Part shown: piece after piece, positions 56,644-64,000 of the stretch
Numbering within the stretch: the stretch's first letter is position 1
How the letters are laid out: each line of letters starts with the position of its first letter
From: Sphingopyxis sp. H050
GTDB lineage: Bacteria > Pseudomonadota > Alphaproteobacteria > Sphingomonadales > Sphingomonadaceae
DNA: 64,000 nt
NCBI RefSeq assembly: GCF_001468265.1
Contig: NZ_LNRZ01000005.1
Coordinates: 310,001 to 374,000, forward strand
Direction: 5' to 3'
Position numbers and translations under genes: made by a program
The notes under the pieces: model-generated
What the model saw: only the letters and a program-made list of their open reading frames with translations
Database searches by the model: none
What the model was told of the DNA's origin: nothing

Positions 56644-57693
56644 ATGTCTGCTGTCTGGGATTTCGCCGATTTCGACGATCATGAGCATGTCCACATGTTC
56701 CGCGATCGGGCGAGTGGACTGACGGCGGTCATCGCGGTCCACTCGACGCACCTTGGCCCCGGCGCGGGCGGGGTGCGCTATTGGCATTATCCGCAGCGCG
56801 CGGCGGCGATCACCGATGCGCTGCGCCTGTCGCGCGGCATGAGCTACAAGAACGCGATGGCCGGCCTGCCGATGGGCGGCGGCAAGGGCGTGATCCTGGC
56901 CGACGAGGGCGCCGCGAAAACGCCCGAGCTGCTCGCGGCGTTCGGCCGCGCGGTCGAATCGCTGGGCGGCGCCTATGTCACGGCCGAAGACGTCGGGATC
57001 ACCGACGCCGACATGGTCGAGATTGCCAAACATACCAAGCATGTCAGCGGGCTTCCGGTGGCCAGCGGCGAGGCCGGCGGCGATCCGGGGCCGTTCACCG
57101 CGCTCGGCGTCTATCTGGGCATCAAGGCGGCGATCCGCGAGGGCCTGGGCACCGACAGCGCCGCGGGCGTGCGCGTCGCGATCCAGGGCGTCGGCAGCGT
57201 CGGCGGCGGGGTCGCGCGGCGGCTGGCGGCCGAGGGCGCGAAGCTGACGCTGGCCGACGTCAATCTGGCGCGCGCGAAGGCGCTGGCCGAGGAACTGGGC
57301 GCGGATCTGGCCGATTCGGCGGCGATCATGGAGATCGAGGCCGACGTGCTGAGCCCCAATGCGCTGGGCGCGATCCTGACCGAGCGCAGCATCGAGAAGC
57401 TGCGCGTACCGATCATCGCGGGCGGCGCGAACAACCAGCTGGCGACCGCGGCCGACGGCCAGCGCGTCCACGACCGCGGCATCGTCTATGCGCCTGATTA
57501 TGTCATCAATGCGGGCGGCATCATCAATGTCGCGCTGGAATATCTGGGGCAGGGGAGCCAGGACGAGGTCGAGAGCCGCATCCACCTGATCCCCGGCCGC
57601 CTCGCCGAAATCTGGGCGGAGAGCAAGGCGAGCGGGACGCCGGCTTCGGTGGTGGCCGACCGGATGGCGCAGAAGCTGATCGGACGGGGGTGA
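56644..57693 (+). CDS. Leu/Val/Phe-type amino-acid dehydrogenase
   Basis: An NAD-dependent oxidative deaminase of the Glu/Leu/Phe/Val dehydrogenase family. At 349 residues it matches the leucine/valine dehydrogenase size rather than glutamate dehydrogenase. It shows the substrate-binding GMSYKNAMAGLPMGGGKGVI with the catalytic Lys (about 78), TAEDVGITDADM and the NAD fold VAIQGVGSVGGGVARRLAAE (about 178). Near the C-terminus YAPDYVINAGGIINVALEYL is the family block. Branched-chain amino acids are likely substrates; the exact one is not determinable by eye. Confidence 0.88.
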   Translation: MSAVWDFADFDDHEHVHMFRDRASGLTAVIAVHSTHLGPGAGGVRYWHYPQRAAAITDALRLSRGMSYKNAMAGLPMGGGKGVILADEGAAKTPELLAAFGRAVESLGGAYVTAEDVGITDADMVEIAKHTKHVSGLPVASGEAGGDPGPFTALGVYLGIKAAIREGLGTDSAAGVRVAIQGVGSVGGGVARRLAAEGAKLTLADVNLARAKALAEELGADLADSAAIMEIEADVLSPNALGAILTERSIEKLRVPIIAGGANNQLATAADGQRVHDRGIVYAPDYVINAGGIINVALEYLGQGSQDEVESRIHLIPGRLAEIWAESKASGTPASVVADRMAQKLIGRG

Positions 57694-57712
57694 ACGTCGC
57701 CCTTCTCATTTT

Positions 57713-57801
57713 CCGTTCGTGCTGAGCTTGTCGAAGCACCGTCCTTCTTGCTTCACGGTGGAAAGAGAAGAACGGCCCTTCGACAAGCTCAGGGCGAACG
57801 G
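57713..57801. repeat. Palindromic repeat, family A (copy 3 of 3)
   Basis: The arms TTCGTGCTGAGCTTGTCGAA and CCTTCGACAAGCTCAGGGCG pair as in copies 1 and 2, with inner CCGTCCTTCTT/AAGAACGG-type pairing extending the stem. It lies 20 bp after the dehydrogenase stop. Confidence 0.85.
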
Positions 57802-57869
57802 ATAGAGAGAGGGGCTCCCGATACGGATGTGGGTGGCAGTGCGGTTCAAATCCGCTAAGCCAGCCGTTG

Positions 57870-58223
57870 ATGAAACGGCATTTCTATCTGGTCGCAGGCT
57901 GGGCTTCGCTGGGACTCGGCGCGATCGGTGCGTTTCTGCCGCTGTTGCCGACGGTGCCGTTCGTCATCCTCGCCGCTTTCTGCTTTGCCAATTCGTCGCC
58001 GCGGCTCGAGGCGTGGCTGCTCGGTCATCCGCATTTCGGGCATCATATCGTCGCCTGGCGCGAGAAGGGCGCGATCAGCCGCAAGGGCAAGATCGCGGCG
58101 ACCGCCGCGTTTGCGGTGAGCATCGTCCTGGCGGCGGTGCTGTCGCCCTGGCCGTGGGTGATGGTGCCGGTGATCGCGGCGGCGGTGACGGGGACGTGGA
58201 TATGGACGCGGCCGGAGGGGTGA
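57870..58223 (+). CDS. DUF454 inner-membrane protein (YbaN-like)
   Basis: The 117-residue membrane protein of the YbaN/DUF454 family has no established function. The family marks are LVAGWASLGLGAIGAFLPLL then PTVPFVILAAFCFANSSPRL (about 6-45) and a His-containing loop LLGHPHFGHHIVAWRE. Two or three further hydrophobic segments end WPWVMVPVIAAAVTGTWIW. ATG 57870 is preferred over the overlapping TTG at 57867. A tRNA T-arm-like fragment lies just upstream (57841-57855), probably by chance. Confidence 0.82.
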   Translation: MKRHFYLVAGWASLGLGAIGAFLPLLPTVPFVILAAFCFANSSPRLEAWLLGHPHFGHHIVAWREKGAISRKGKIAATAAFAVSIVLAAVLSPWPWVMVPVIAAAVTGTWIWTRPEG

Positions 58224-58350
58224 GGTCGCGGGTTCACAGCGGGGCGAGGCTTGACCTTCTGCGCCTCACGGGCAAAACCGACGCCGCCGGGTCGCGCCGG
58301 GCAATTCACTGGACCGATAAATCGGCCTCACCTAAAGACGACGCGAACCG

Positions 58351-59082
58351 ATGCACGCTTACGCCAATCCGACCCGTTTTCTGGCGATCGCCAAGCCGCT
58401 GACGCCGTGGCTGCTCGGCGTCGGATTGCTGCTCGTGCTCGGCGGCGCCTTCGCGGGCCTGACGATGGTTCCCGGCGACTATAAGCAGGGCGAGACCGCG
58501 CGCATTCTTTATGTTCATGTTCCTTCGGCCTGGCTCGGCATGGGCGGCTGGACGAGCCTTGCGGTGGCAGGGCTGGTGCAACTCGTCTGGCGGCATCCGC
58601 TGTCGGGGATCGCGGCGCGGGCGATCGCGGTGCCGGGGATGCTGTTCACCGCGCTGTGCCTGGCGACCGGGTCGATCTGGGGCAAGCCGACGTGGGGAAC
58701 CTGGTGGGAATGGGACGGGCGGATGACGTCGATGCTGGTCCTCCTCTTTCTCTATGCAGGCTTCATCGCGCTGACGAACGGCGATGAGGGCCAGCGGCAG
58801 GGCGGATCGCTGTCGCGCGGCGCGGCGATCTATGCGCTGGTCGGTGCGATCAACATTCCGATCATCAACCGCAGCGTCGTGTGGTGGAACAGCCTGCATC
58901 AGGGCCCGAGCATCACGCTGGGCGGATCGAGCATCGACAAGGCGCTGCTGTGGCCTTTGGGCTTGACCCTGCTCGGTTTTTCGCTGCTATTCGGCGCCAT
59001 CGTGCTGATGCGGATGCGGCGGATCATCGCCGACAATCGCGTTGCGGCGCGGCTGCGGCGGCTGGCCGATGAAGAAGATTGA
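58351..59082 (+). CDS. ccmC: Heme exporter/handling protein CcmC
   Basis: CcmC loads haem onto CcmE during c-type cytochrome maturation (System I). The 243-residue protein has six transmembrane helices, periplasmic His residues in YVHVPSAWLG and NSLHQGPS, and the tryptophan-rich haem-binding block PTWGTWWEWDGRMTSM (about 111-126). It begins a run of seven ccm genes on the plus strand. ccmA and ccmB, which form the ABC exporter with CcmC, are not in the window. Confidence 0.95.
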   Translation: MHAYANPTRFLAIAKPLTPWLLGVGLLLVLGGAFAGLTMVPGDYKQGETARILYVHVPSAWLGMGGWTSLAVAGLVQLVWRHPLSGIAARAIAVPGMLFTALCLATGSIWGKPTWGTWWEWDGRMTSMLVLLFLYAGFIALTNGDEGQRQGGSLSRGAAIYALVGAINIPIINRSVVWWNSLHQGPSITLGGSSIDKALLWPLGLTLLGFSLLFGAIVLMRMRRIIADNRVAARLRRLADEED

Positions 59083-59103
59083 CGTGACCGGGGGACCTGA
59101 AGC

Positions 59104-59289
59104 GTGACGGGGGTGATCAGCGGGAGCGGGCAATGGGCCTATGTCGTGGCGGCCTATGCCCTGACCGCGCTGCTGACCGGCGCCGTCCTGTGGGCGAGTT
59201 GGCGCGCGATGGCGAAGGCCGAGAAGCGCAGCGATGCGCTCCGCACCGATGGTCGGCGCGGCGGCGCGCCGCGCGGGGACCCGAAATGA
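59104..59289 (+). CDS. ccmD: Heme exporter protein CcmD
   Basis: The 61-residue single-helix protein has a hydrophobic segment (about 12-31, YVVAAYALTALLTGAVLWAS) followed by a basic tail (RAMAKAEKRSDALR), the CcmD layout. It helps release holo-CcmE from CcmC. Its stop overlaps the ccmE start by four bases (ATGA). Confidence 0.87.
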   Translation: MTGVISGSGQWAYVVAAYALTALLTGAVLWASWRAMAKAEKRSDALRTDGRRGGAPRGDPK

Positions 59290-59723
59290 AGGCGAAGCAC
59301 CAACGATTGATCCTCGCGGCTTTCGCGCTGGTAGGCGTGGCAGGCGCCGGTGTGCTTGGGGCGAGCGCGCTGCGCGACGAAGCGGCCTATTTCCGCACCC
59401 CCGCCGAGGTGAAAGCCGGAAAGACCATCGTCAACGAGCCGATGCGGCTGGGCGGCATGGTCGCCGCGGGCAGCATCAAGCGACAGGCCGACGGGCTGAC
59501 GATCGATTTCGTCGCGACCGACGGCAAGGCGTCGATCCCGGTTCAGTTCACCGGCATCGTCCCCGACCTGTTCGCCGAAAATTCGGGGATGGTTGCCGAC
59601 GGCCGGATGCGCGCCGACGGCGTGTTCGTGGCCGACCGCATCCTCGCCAAGCATGACGAGCGCTATATGCCGCCGCAGATGGGCGACATGCCCAAGGATA
59701 TGAAGGTGGCGCCGAAGGTATGA
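59286..59723 (+). CDS. ccmE: Heme chaperone CcmE
   Basis: CcmE carries haem covalently on a His in the periplasm. The 145-residue protein has an N-terminal membrane anchor (RLILAAFALVGVAGAGVLGA), an OB-fold domain (RLGGMVAAGSIKRQADGLTI, VQFTGIVPDLFAE) and the haem-binding block ILAKHDERYMPPQM near residue 120, including the conserved His. ATG 59286 overlaps ccmD. A family C repeat separates it from ccmF. Confidence 0.94.
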   Translation: MKAKHQRLILAAFALVGVAGAGVLGASALRDEAAYFRTPAEVKAGKTIVNEPMRLGGMVAAGSIKRQADGLTIDFVATDGKASIPVQFTGIVPDLFAENSGMVADGRMRADGVFVADRILAKHDERYMPPQMGDMPKDMKVAPKV

Positions 59724-59733
59724 GGATGATTTA

Positions 59734-59813
59734 CCGTCGCCCCCGCGAAGGCGGGGGCCGCCATCAGCATAGCACAAGGTTGCCAGCGGCCCCCGCCTTC
59801 GCGGGGGCGACGG
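59734..59813. repeat. Palindromic repeat, family C, full unit within the ccm operon
   Basis: The arms CCGTCGCCCCCGCGAAGGCG (from 59734) and GCCTTCGCGGGGGCGACGG (ending 59813) are perfect complements over 28 bp with a 24-bp centre. It occupies most of the ccmE-ccmF spacer and could attenuate or stabilise the transcript there. Confidence 0.85.
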
Positions 59814-59835
59814 CGCGTTTGCGGGGCGGCGGAAA

Positions 59836-61806
59836 ATGATCGCCGAACTTGCCCTCGCCCTGCTCTGGATTGCGGCGGCGCTCGCGTGTCTGTCGCTGGT
59901 TGCCGGAATCGCCTTCGTCCGGACGGGCAAGGACGATCTCGCCGCGCTGGTGCGGCCCGCGAGCGTCGCACAGGGCGTGCTGACCGCGGTTTCCTTTGCT
60001 CTGCTCATCACCCTGTTCGTGCGGTCGGACATGTCGGTCGAGCTGGTGGCACGCAACAGCAACAGCCTGAAACCCATGCTGTTCAAGGTTGCGGGCGCGT
60101 GGGGCAATCATGAAGGGTCGATGCTGCTGTGGCTGACGATCCTGGGCCTGTCGGGGGCGCTGGTTGCGCTTTTCGAAAAAAGACTGCGCAAGGACACGCT
60201 CGTCGCGACGCTCGGAGCGCAGGCAGCCCTGAGCCTGGGCTTCTTCGCTTTCCTGCTCTTCTCGTCGAACCCGTTCAAGCGCCTGCCGGTCGCGCCGCCG
60301 GACGGGCAGGGGCTCAATCCGCTGTTGCAGGATCCGGGGCTCGCCTTCCACCCGCCGACGCTTTACGTCGGCTATGTCGGGATTTCGGTCGCTTTCAGCT
60401 TCGCGGTCGGCGCGCTGATCACGCGCGAAATCGGCCCGGCGTTCGCGCGCGCGATGCGGCCGTGGGTGCTGGGGAGCTGGATCTTTCTGACGCTGGGCAT
60501 CACCGCGGGCAGCTATTGGGCCTATTATGAGCTCGGCTGGGGCGGCTGGTGGTTCTGGGACCCGGTCGAGAATGTTTCGCTGGTCCCCTGGCTCGCGGGC
60601 GCGGCTTTGCTCCATTCGGTGAGCGTGACCGCGACGCGCAACGCGCTGCGCGCGTGGACGGTGATGCTGGCGGTGATCGCCTTTTCGATGTCGATGGTCG
60701 GCACCTTCATCGTGCGGTCGGGGTTGTTGACCAGCGTCCACAGCTTCGCGGTCGATCCCGAGCGCGGGACTTTCCTGCTGGCGCTGATGGCGATCTATAT
60801 CGGCGGCGCGCTGACGCTGTTCGCGCTGCGCGCCGGGGCGGTCGCCGAGGGCAAGAAATTCGCGCTGATGAGCCGCGAAGGCTCGCTGGTGATCAACAAT
60901 CTGTTGCTGACGACGATCCTCGCGCTGGTGCTGCTCGGCACGCTCTATCCGATCGTCGCCGAGGCGATGGGCGAGAAGATTTCGGTGGGGCCGCCCTATT
61001 ACAACAAGGTCGCGGGACCGCTCGCGCTGATCCTGTGCCTGGTGATGGTCGCGGGACCGCTGCTGAGCTGGCGCAAGGACGATGGCCGGAAATTATGGAC
61101 GCGGCTGCCGGTCGCGATTTTCGCGGGCGCGGTGGTGCTGTTCGGCCTGGTGCTGTTCGGCGGCAAGGTCGGCGTGCTGCCGCTGCTGGGCATGACGGTG
61201 GCGGGGGTCGTGGCGGTCGCCAGCCTGGCGCCGCTGTGGAAGCGCAACCTGCGCCGCACGCCATTGCCCACTTTTGGCATGGTCATCGCCCATTTCGGGG
61301 TGGCGGTCGCGCTGGCGGGGATGGGGGCCGAAAGCGCCTTCATCAAGGAACGCCTCGTCGCCGCGGCGCCCGGCGAGACGGTGAAGGTCGACGATTTCTC
61401 GGTGAAATTCGTCGGAGCCAAACCCGTCGCCGGGCCGAACTATACCGCGATCCGTGGCACGTTGGTGGCGTCGACCCCGGCGGGCGCGTCGTTCACGCTG
61501 CATCCCGAGGCGCGCATGTTTCCCGGGCTGATGGGCACCGCGCCGACCGAGACCAACGAGGCGGCGCTGCTGACGCGGCCGGGCGGACAGCTTTACGCCG
61601 TGCTGGGCCAGCCGGTGCCGAGCGCCGACGGTGCGTCGGCCGACCGCTATCAGCTGCGCCTGTGGTGGAAGCCGCTGGTGTGGTGGATCTGGCTCGGCGG
61701 CGGGCTGATCGCGGTCGGGGCGACGCTGTCGCTGCTCGGCCGCGCGCAGATCCTCGAAATCTGGCGGGCGCGCCGGGCGCGCAAGGCGCAGGAGCGTTTC
61801 GCATGA
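59836..61806 (+). CDS. ccmF: Cytochrome c haem lyase CcmF
   Basis: CcmF attaches haem to apocytochrome c together with CcmH/I. The 656-residue polytopic protein has the Trp-rich block WAYYELGWGGWWFWDPVENV (about 225-244), periplasmic His residues in NHEGSMLLW, FHPPTLYVGY and TSVHSFAVDPERG, and a C-terminal periplasmic loop. ccmG overlaps its end by four bases. Confidence 0.96.
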   Translation: MIAELALALLWIAAALACLSLVAGIAFVRTGKDDLAALVRPASVAQGVLTAVSFALLITLFVRSDMSVELVARNSNSLKPMLFKVAGAWGNHEGSMLLWLTILGLSGALVALFEKRLRKDTLVATLGAQAALSLGFFAFLLFSSNPFKRLPVAPPDGQGLNPLLQDPGLAFHPPTLYVGYVGISVAFSFAVGALITREIGPAFARAMRPWVLGSWIFLTLGITAGSYWAYYELGWGGWWFWDPVENVSLVPWLAGAALLHSVSVTATRNALRAWTVMLAVIAFSMSMVGTFIVRSGLLTSVHSFAVDPERGTFLLALMAIYIGGALTLFALRAGAVAEGKKFALMSREGSLVINNLLLTTILALVLLGTLYPIVAEAMGEKISVGPPYYNKVAGPLALILCLVMVAGPLLSWRKDDGRKLWTRLPVAIFAGAVVLFGLVLFGGKVGVLPLLGMTVAGVVAVASLAPLWKRNLRRTPLPTFGMVIAHFGVAVALAGMGAESAFIKERLVAAAPGETVKVDDFSVKFVGAKPVAGPNYTAIRGTLVASTPAGASFTLHPEARMFPGLMGTAPTETNEAALLTRPGGQLYAVLGQPVPSADGASADRYQLRLWWKPLVWWIWLGGGLIAVGATLSLLGRAQILEIWRARRARKAQERFA

Positions 61807-62333
61807 AGAGCCGCTGGGTCCTGTTCGTGCCGCTGGCGATCATGGGGCTGTTGTTCGGCGCCTTCGTCTATCGCCTGACGGTGCCCGCCGAGACGCTGAT
61901 CCGGTCGCAGTGGATCGACAAGCCGATGCCGCTGTTCGACCTGCCGCCCGCGACCGCGGGCGTCGAGGGGCTGAAGAGCAGCCAGTTGGCCGACGGCCGG
62001 CCGCGGTTGGTCAACGTCTTCGCCAGCTGGTGCATCCCGTGCCGCGCCGAGGCGCCGCAGCTCGAGGCGCTGAAGGCGGCGGGGGTGCCGATCGACGGCA
62101 TCGCGATCCGCGACCGGCCCGACGATGTCGCGGCCTTCCTGCGCGAAAACGGCAATCCTTTCGACCGCATCGGGTCGGACCAGCAGAGCAGCGTCCAGAT
62201 CGCGCTTGGCTCGTCGGGGGTTCCCGAAACCTTCCTGATCGACGGCAAGGGGATCATCCGCGAGCAGATCCAGGGCGTGATCCTGGCGGAGCAGGTGCCC
62301 GAGATCATCGCCAAGCTGGAGGCGATGAAGTGA
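61803..62333 (+). CDS. ccmG: Thiol-disulfide oxidoreductase CcmG/DsbE
   Basis: The membrane-anchored thioredoxin keeps the apocytochrome CXXCH motif reduced. The 176 residues have an N-terminal anchor (WVLFVPLAIMGLLFGAFVYR) and a thioredoxin fold with active site ASWCIPCRAEAPQL (Cys near 79 and 82) and the cis-Pro in SSGVPETFLIDG. ATG 61803 overlaps ccmF (ATGA); the following gene starts on its stop (GTGA). Confidence 0.94.
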   Translation: MKSRWVLFVPLAIMGLLFGAFVYRLTVPAETLIRSQWIDKPMPLFDLPPATAGVEGLKSSQLADGRPRLVNVFASWCIPCRAEAPQLEALKAAGVPIDGIAIRDRPDDVAAFLRENGNPFDRIGSDQQSSVQIALGSSGVPETFLIDGKGIIREQIQGVILAEQVPEIIAKLEAMK

Positions 62334-62875
62334 GCGGCAAACCCACTTTCTCTTCCTGCGTCCCTGCGAAAGCGGGGATCCGGGCCGGCAAGAAGCCGAC
62401 GCCGCGCAAACTCGCTTTGGACCCCCGCTTTCGCGGGGGAACAGGGGTGTTTTTAGCCGCGCTGTTGATGCTCGCGGGGCCACCGGCTGTGGCGCAGGAC
62501 CGGCTGCCGCCCGCGCCCTATGCCTATCAGCAGCTTGCCGATCCGACGCAGGAGGCGCAGGCGAAGCGGTTGATGGAGGAGCTGCGCTGCCTCGTCTGTC
62601 AGGGGCAGTCGATCGCCGACAGCGATGCGCCGCTGGCGGGCGACATGCGGCACGAGGTGCGCTCGAAGATCGCGGCGGGCGAAAGCCCCGAGGCGATCCG
62701 GAACTGGCTGGTCGCGCGCTATGGCAATTGGGTCGATTATGATCCGCCGTTCGACGCCGCGACCGCATTGCTGTGGTTCGGGCCCTTGCTCTTCCTGGCG
62801 CTCGGCGGCTGGCTCGCCTTCGGGCGGTTTCACCGCGGCGAGGATGCCGACGCGGCCGGGGAGGATGCGGCATGA
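62330..62875 (+). CDS. ccmH: CcmH/CycL cytochrome c maturation protein with repeat-derived N-terminal extension
   Basis: CcmH reduces apocytochrome thiols and passes them to the haem lyase. The core has the redox motif LRCLVCQGQSIADSDAPLAG (LRCxxC), a helical domain (DMRHEVRSKIAAGESPEAIR) and a C-terminal transmembrane helix (LLWFGPLLFLALGGWLAF). GTG 62330 overlaps the ccmG stop and gives 181 residues, but the first 37 or so (CVPAKAGIRAG, LDPRFRGGTG) are encoded by a family C palindrome. A second in-frame GTG at 62447, preceded by GGGGGAA, would start directly at the signal-like FLAALLMLAGPPAVAQ and give 142 residues, the usual size. I cannot decide which is used. Confidence 0.88.
   Translation: MSGKPTFSSCVPAKAGIRAGKKPTPRKLALDPRFRGGTGVFLAALLMLAGPPAVAQDRLPPAPYAYQQLADPTQEAQAKRLMEELRCLVCQGQSIADSDAPLAGDMRHEVRSKIAAGESPEAIRNWLVARYGNWVDYDPPFDAATALLWFGPLLFLALGGWLAFGRFHRGEDADAAGEDAA
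62359..62439 (+). repeat. Palindromic repeat, family C variant, inside or just before ccmH coding sequence
   Basis: The arms CCCTGCGAAAGCGGGG (62362-62377) and CCCCCGCTTTCGCGGGGG (62422-62439) are complementary. If ccmH starts at 62330 the whole unit is translated in frame without a stop. Confidence 0.8.
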
Positions 62876-63546
62876 TCTGGCTGTGGGTCATGCTGGCGGC
62901 GATCGTCACCGGCGCGGGGGTGGTCGGGCTGGGCAAGCTGCCCGCCGCGGCGCGGCCGCTGGCCGGAGCGGCGATCATGCTGGGGCTCGCGGGCTATGCG
63001 CTGCAGGGCAGCCCGTCGCTGCCCGGCAAGCCGGTCGCGGCGGCGGCCGAGCCCGACGGCTTCGGCGAGGCGATCACCGACCGCCAGCAGGGGATGGCCG
63101 ACCGCTTCGGCCCCGCGGCGCAGTGGATCGGCATGTCCGACGGCTTCATGCGGACGGGCAAGACCGCGCTGGCGGCGCAGGCGCTCGAAAAGGGGCTGGA
63201 TAAATATCCCGACAATGTCGATTTGTGGGTCGGCCTCGGCAATGCGCTCGTCGCGCATGGCGGCGGGGTGATGTCGCCGGCCGCGGCGCTGGCCTTCGAC
63301 GAGGCGGCGAAGCGCGATCCGGCGCATCCGGCGCCGCCCTTCTTCGCCGGCCTCGCGCTGGCGCAGGGCGGCGACCTGAAGGGCGCCGAGGCGGTGTGGA
63401 GCCAGCTGCTCGCGCGTTCGCCCGAGGGCGCGCCCTGGCGGCCGGACCTCGAAATGCGGCTGGCGCGGATCCGCGAGGCGATGGGGCCGCAGCTGCCGCC
63501 TGCGACGCCGGTCGCCCCGCCGGCCGAGGCCCCGGCGGGTCCGTAG
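62872..63546 (+). CDS. ccmI: CcmI/CycH-type TPR protein of cytochrome c maturation
   Basis: CcmI binds apocytochrome and CcmH near the haem lyase. The 224-residue protein has two N-terminal hydrophobic segments (about 2-18 and 27-42), then a TPR region (TGKTALAAQALEKGLDKYPD, AALAFDEAAKRDPAHPAPPF, FAGLALAQGGDLKGAEAVWS) and a Pro-rich tail. It is shorter than the two-part CcmI of Rhodobacter. ATG 62872 overlaps ccmH (ATGA), ending the ccm run. Confidence 0.87.
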   Translation: MIWLWVMLAAIVTGAGVVGLGKLPAAARPLAGAAIMLGLAGYALQGSPSLPGKPVAAAAEPDGFGEAITDRQQGMADRFGPAAQWIGMSDGFMRTGKTALAAQALEKGLDKYPDNVDLWVGLGNALVAHGGGVMSPAAALAFDEAAKRDPAHPAPPFFAGLALAQGGDLKGAEAVWSQLLARSPEGAPWRPDLEMRLARIREAMGPQLPPATPVAPPAEAPAGP

Positions 63547-63602
63547 GTCGCGTCCCGATTTGGAACCTGTTCCGATGGCGCAAGCTCGTCTAAAGGCGCG
63601 CA

Positions 63603-64000
63603 ATGACTGCTGAGTCGCCACAGGCGGCGGGCGGCGGCGCGAACGCCGCGACTGCCGACGCCGAAACGGCCCATTATGGCCATGGACATCATAGCGATGG
63701 CAAGCTGAAGCTTGCCGTCGGGGCGGTCGGCGTCGTGTTCGGCGACATCGGGACGAGTCCGCTGTACGCGTTCCGCGAGACCTTTTCGGGCCACCATTCG
63801 ATCGAGGCCGACCAGCTGCACATCTATGGCGTGCTGAGCCTGGTCTTCTGGTCGATGATGCTGGTCGTGACGTTCAAATATGTGCTGACGATCATGAAGG
63901 CCGACAACAAGGGCGAGGGAGGCAGCCTGGCGCTGCTCGCGCTGATCAGCCGCCAGTCGGAGGGCAAGCGCTGGACCTGGCCGATCGTGCTGCTGGGCGT
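63603..64000 (+). CDS. kup: Kup-family potassium uptake protein, N-terminal part (cut by window edge)
   Basis: Kup is a proton-coupled potassium importer of the inner membrane. From ATG 63603 about 132 residues are visible. A hydrophilic, His-rich N-terminus ([11 protein letters not shown]) leads into [20 protein letters not shown], the diagnostic first helix. [20 protein letters not shown] and the family mark [16 protein letters not shown] follow. The rest lies beyond the window. Confidence 0.93.
   Translation, partial: MTAESPQAAGGGANAATADAETAHYGHGHHSDGKLKLAVGAVGVVFGDIGTSPLYAFRETFSGHHSIEADQLHIYGVLSLVFWSMMLVVTFKYVLTIMKADNKGEGGSLALLALISRQSEGKRWTWPIVLLG

Noticed and set aside
57841-57855. GCGGTTCAAATCCGC, a tRNA T-arm-like hairpin before the DUF454 gene
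   Set aside because: No acceptor, D or anticodon arm could be found around it, so it is more likely chance than a tRNA or attachment-site remnant.

Overview
The window is a gene-dense, high-GC chromosomal segment with almost no spacer. It reads as an alphaproteobacterium of the Sphingomonadales, most like Sphingopyxis or a close relative. The reasons are the CckA sensor kinase, HdaA, an alphaproteobacterial GTTC-N7-GTTC LexA box in front of recA, the lptD-surA-pdxA block, a c-type cytochrome maturation operon, and families of short palindromic repeats between genes. I saw no insertion sequence, integrase, CRISPR array or rRNA. Two genes run off the edges: pdxA on the left and kup on the right.

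Layout. 1-4.3 kb (minus): pdxA, surA, lptD (outer-membrane biogenesis). 4.4-7.7 kb: pepA, holC, a Tat-type intradiol dioxygenase and ndk. 7.7-10.6 kb (minus): purM, a PurN-YjbR fusion and a coupled Imm11-like protein. 10.6-16.2 kb (plus): a membrane-anchored DUF2066-like protein, hdaA, ppk1, ppx. 16.2-24.3 kb: rnd, aspS, a hydrolase, an unknown secreted protein, ppk2, a DnaJ protein, rnpB and two small or exported proteins. 24.5-28.8 kb: an exported caspase-Sel1 protein, greB and a Slt-type transglycosylase. 28.9-37.1 kb (plus): dapA, smpB, DUF2062, an M13 peptidase, cckA with an overlapping receiver gene, and recA. 37.1-43.4 kb: a 6S-like structured RNA candidate, an arginase-family enzyme, a glutathione transferase, two related exported proteins, alaS and an SRPBCC protein. 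43.5-47.1 kb: a holin/endolysin pair, a quinone oxidoreductase, an EF-hand protein, an amidohydrolase and tRNA-Pro. 47.4-54.8 kb: yajC-secD-secF, a glycosyltransferase, an XRE/S24-like regulator divergent from a DUF6456 gene, and an ABC-F ATPase. 54.9-63.5 kb: a SIMPL protein, a 2OG-Fe(II) oxygenase, tRNA-His, a Leu/Val-type dehydrogenase, DUF454, then ccmC-D-E-F-G-H-I. Kup begins at 63.6 kb.

Most interesting thread. The holin (GTA_holin_3TM type) and GH108 endolysin form a two-gene lysis cassette of the kind used by alphaproteobacterial gene transfer agents (GTAs), with no phage structural genes nearby. About 7 kb away an XRE repressor-like gene is divergent from a DUF6456 gene, the domain found in GTA activators (GafA/GafZ). 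The motif CTTTCCTACAATAT lies upstream of the endolysin, occurs with one mismatch between the XRE and DUF6456 genes, and occurs exactly once more upstream of the caspase-Sel1 gene. This suggests a small regulon joining GTA control, lysis and an exported caspase-like protein. It is inference and easy to test.

Other notable points: a palindromic repeat sits inside, or just before, the ccmH coding sequence; three polyphosphate genes (ppk1, ppx, ppk2) lie within 10 kb and two of them directly follow hdaA; an orphan Imm11-like gene is translationally coupled to purN.
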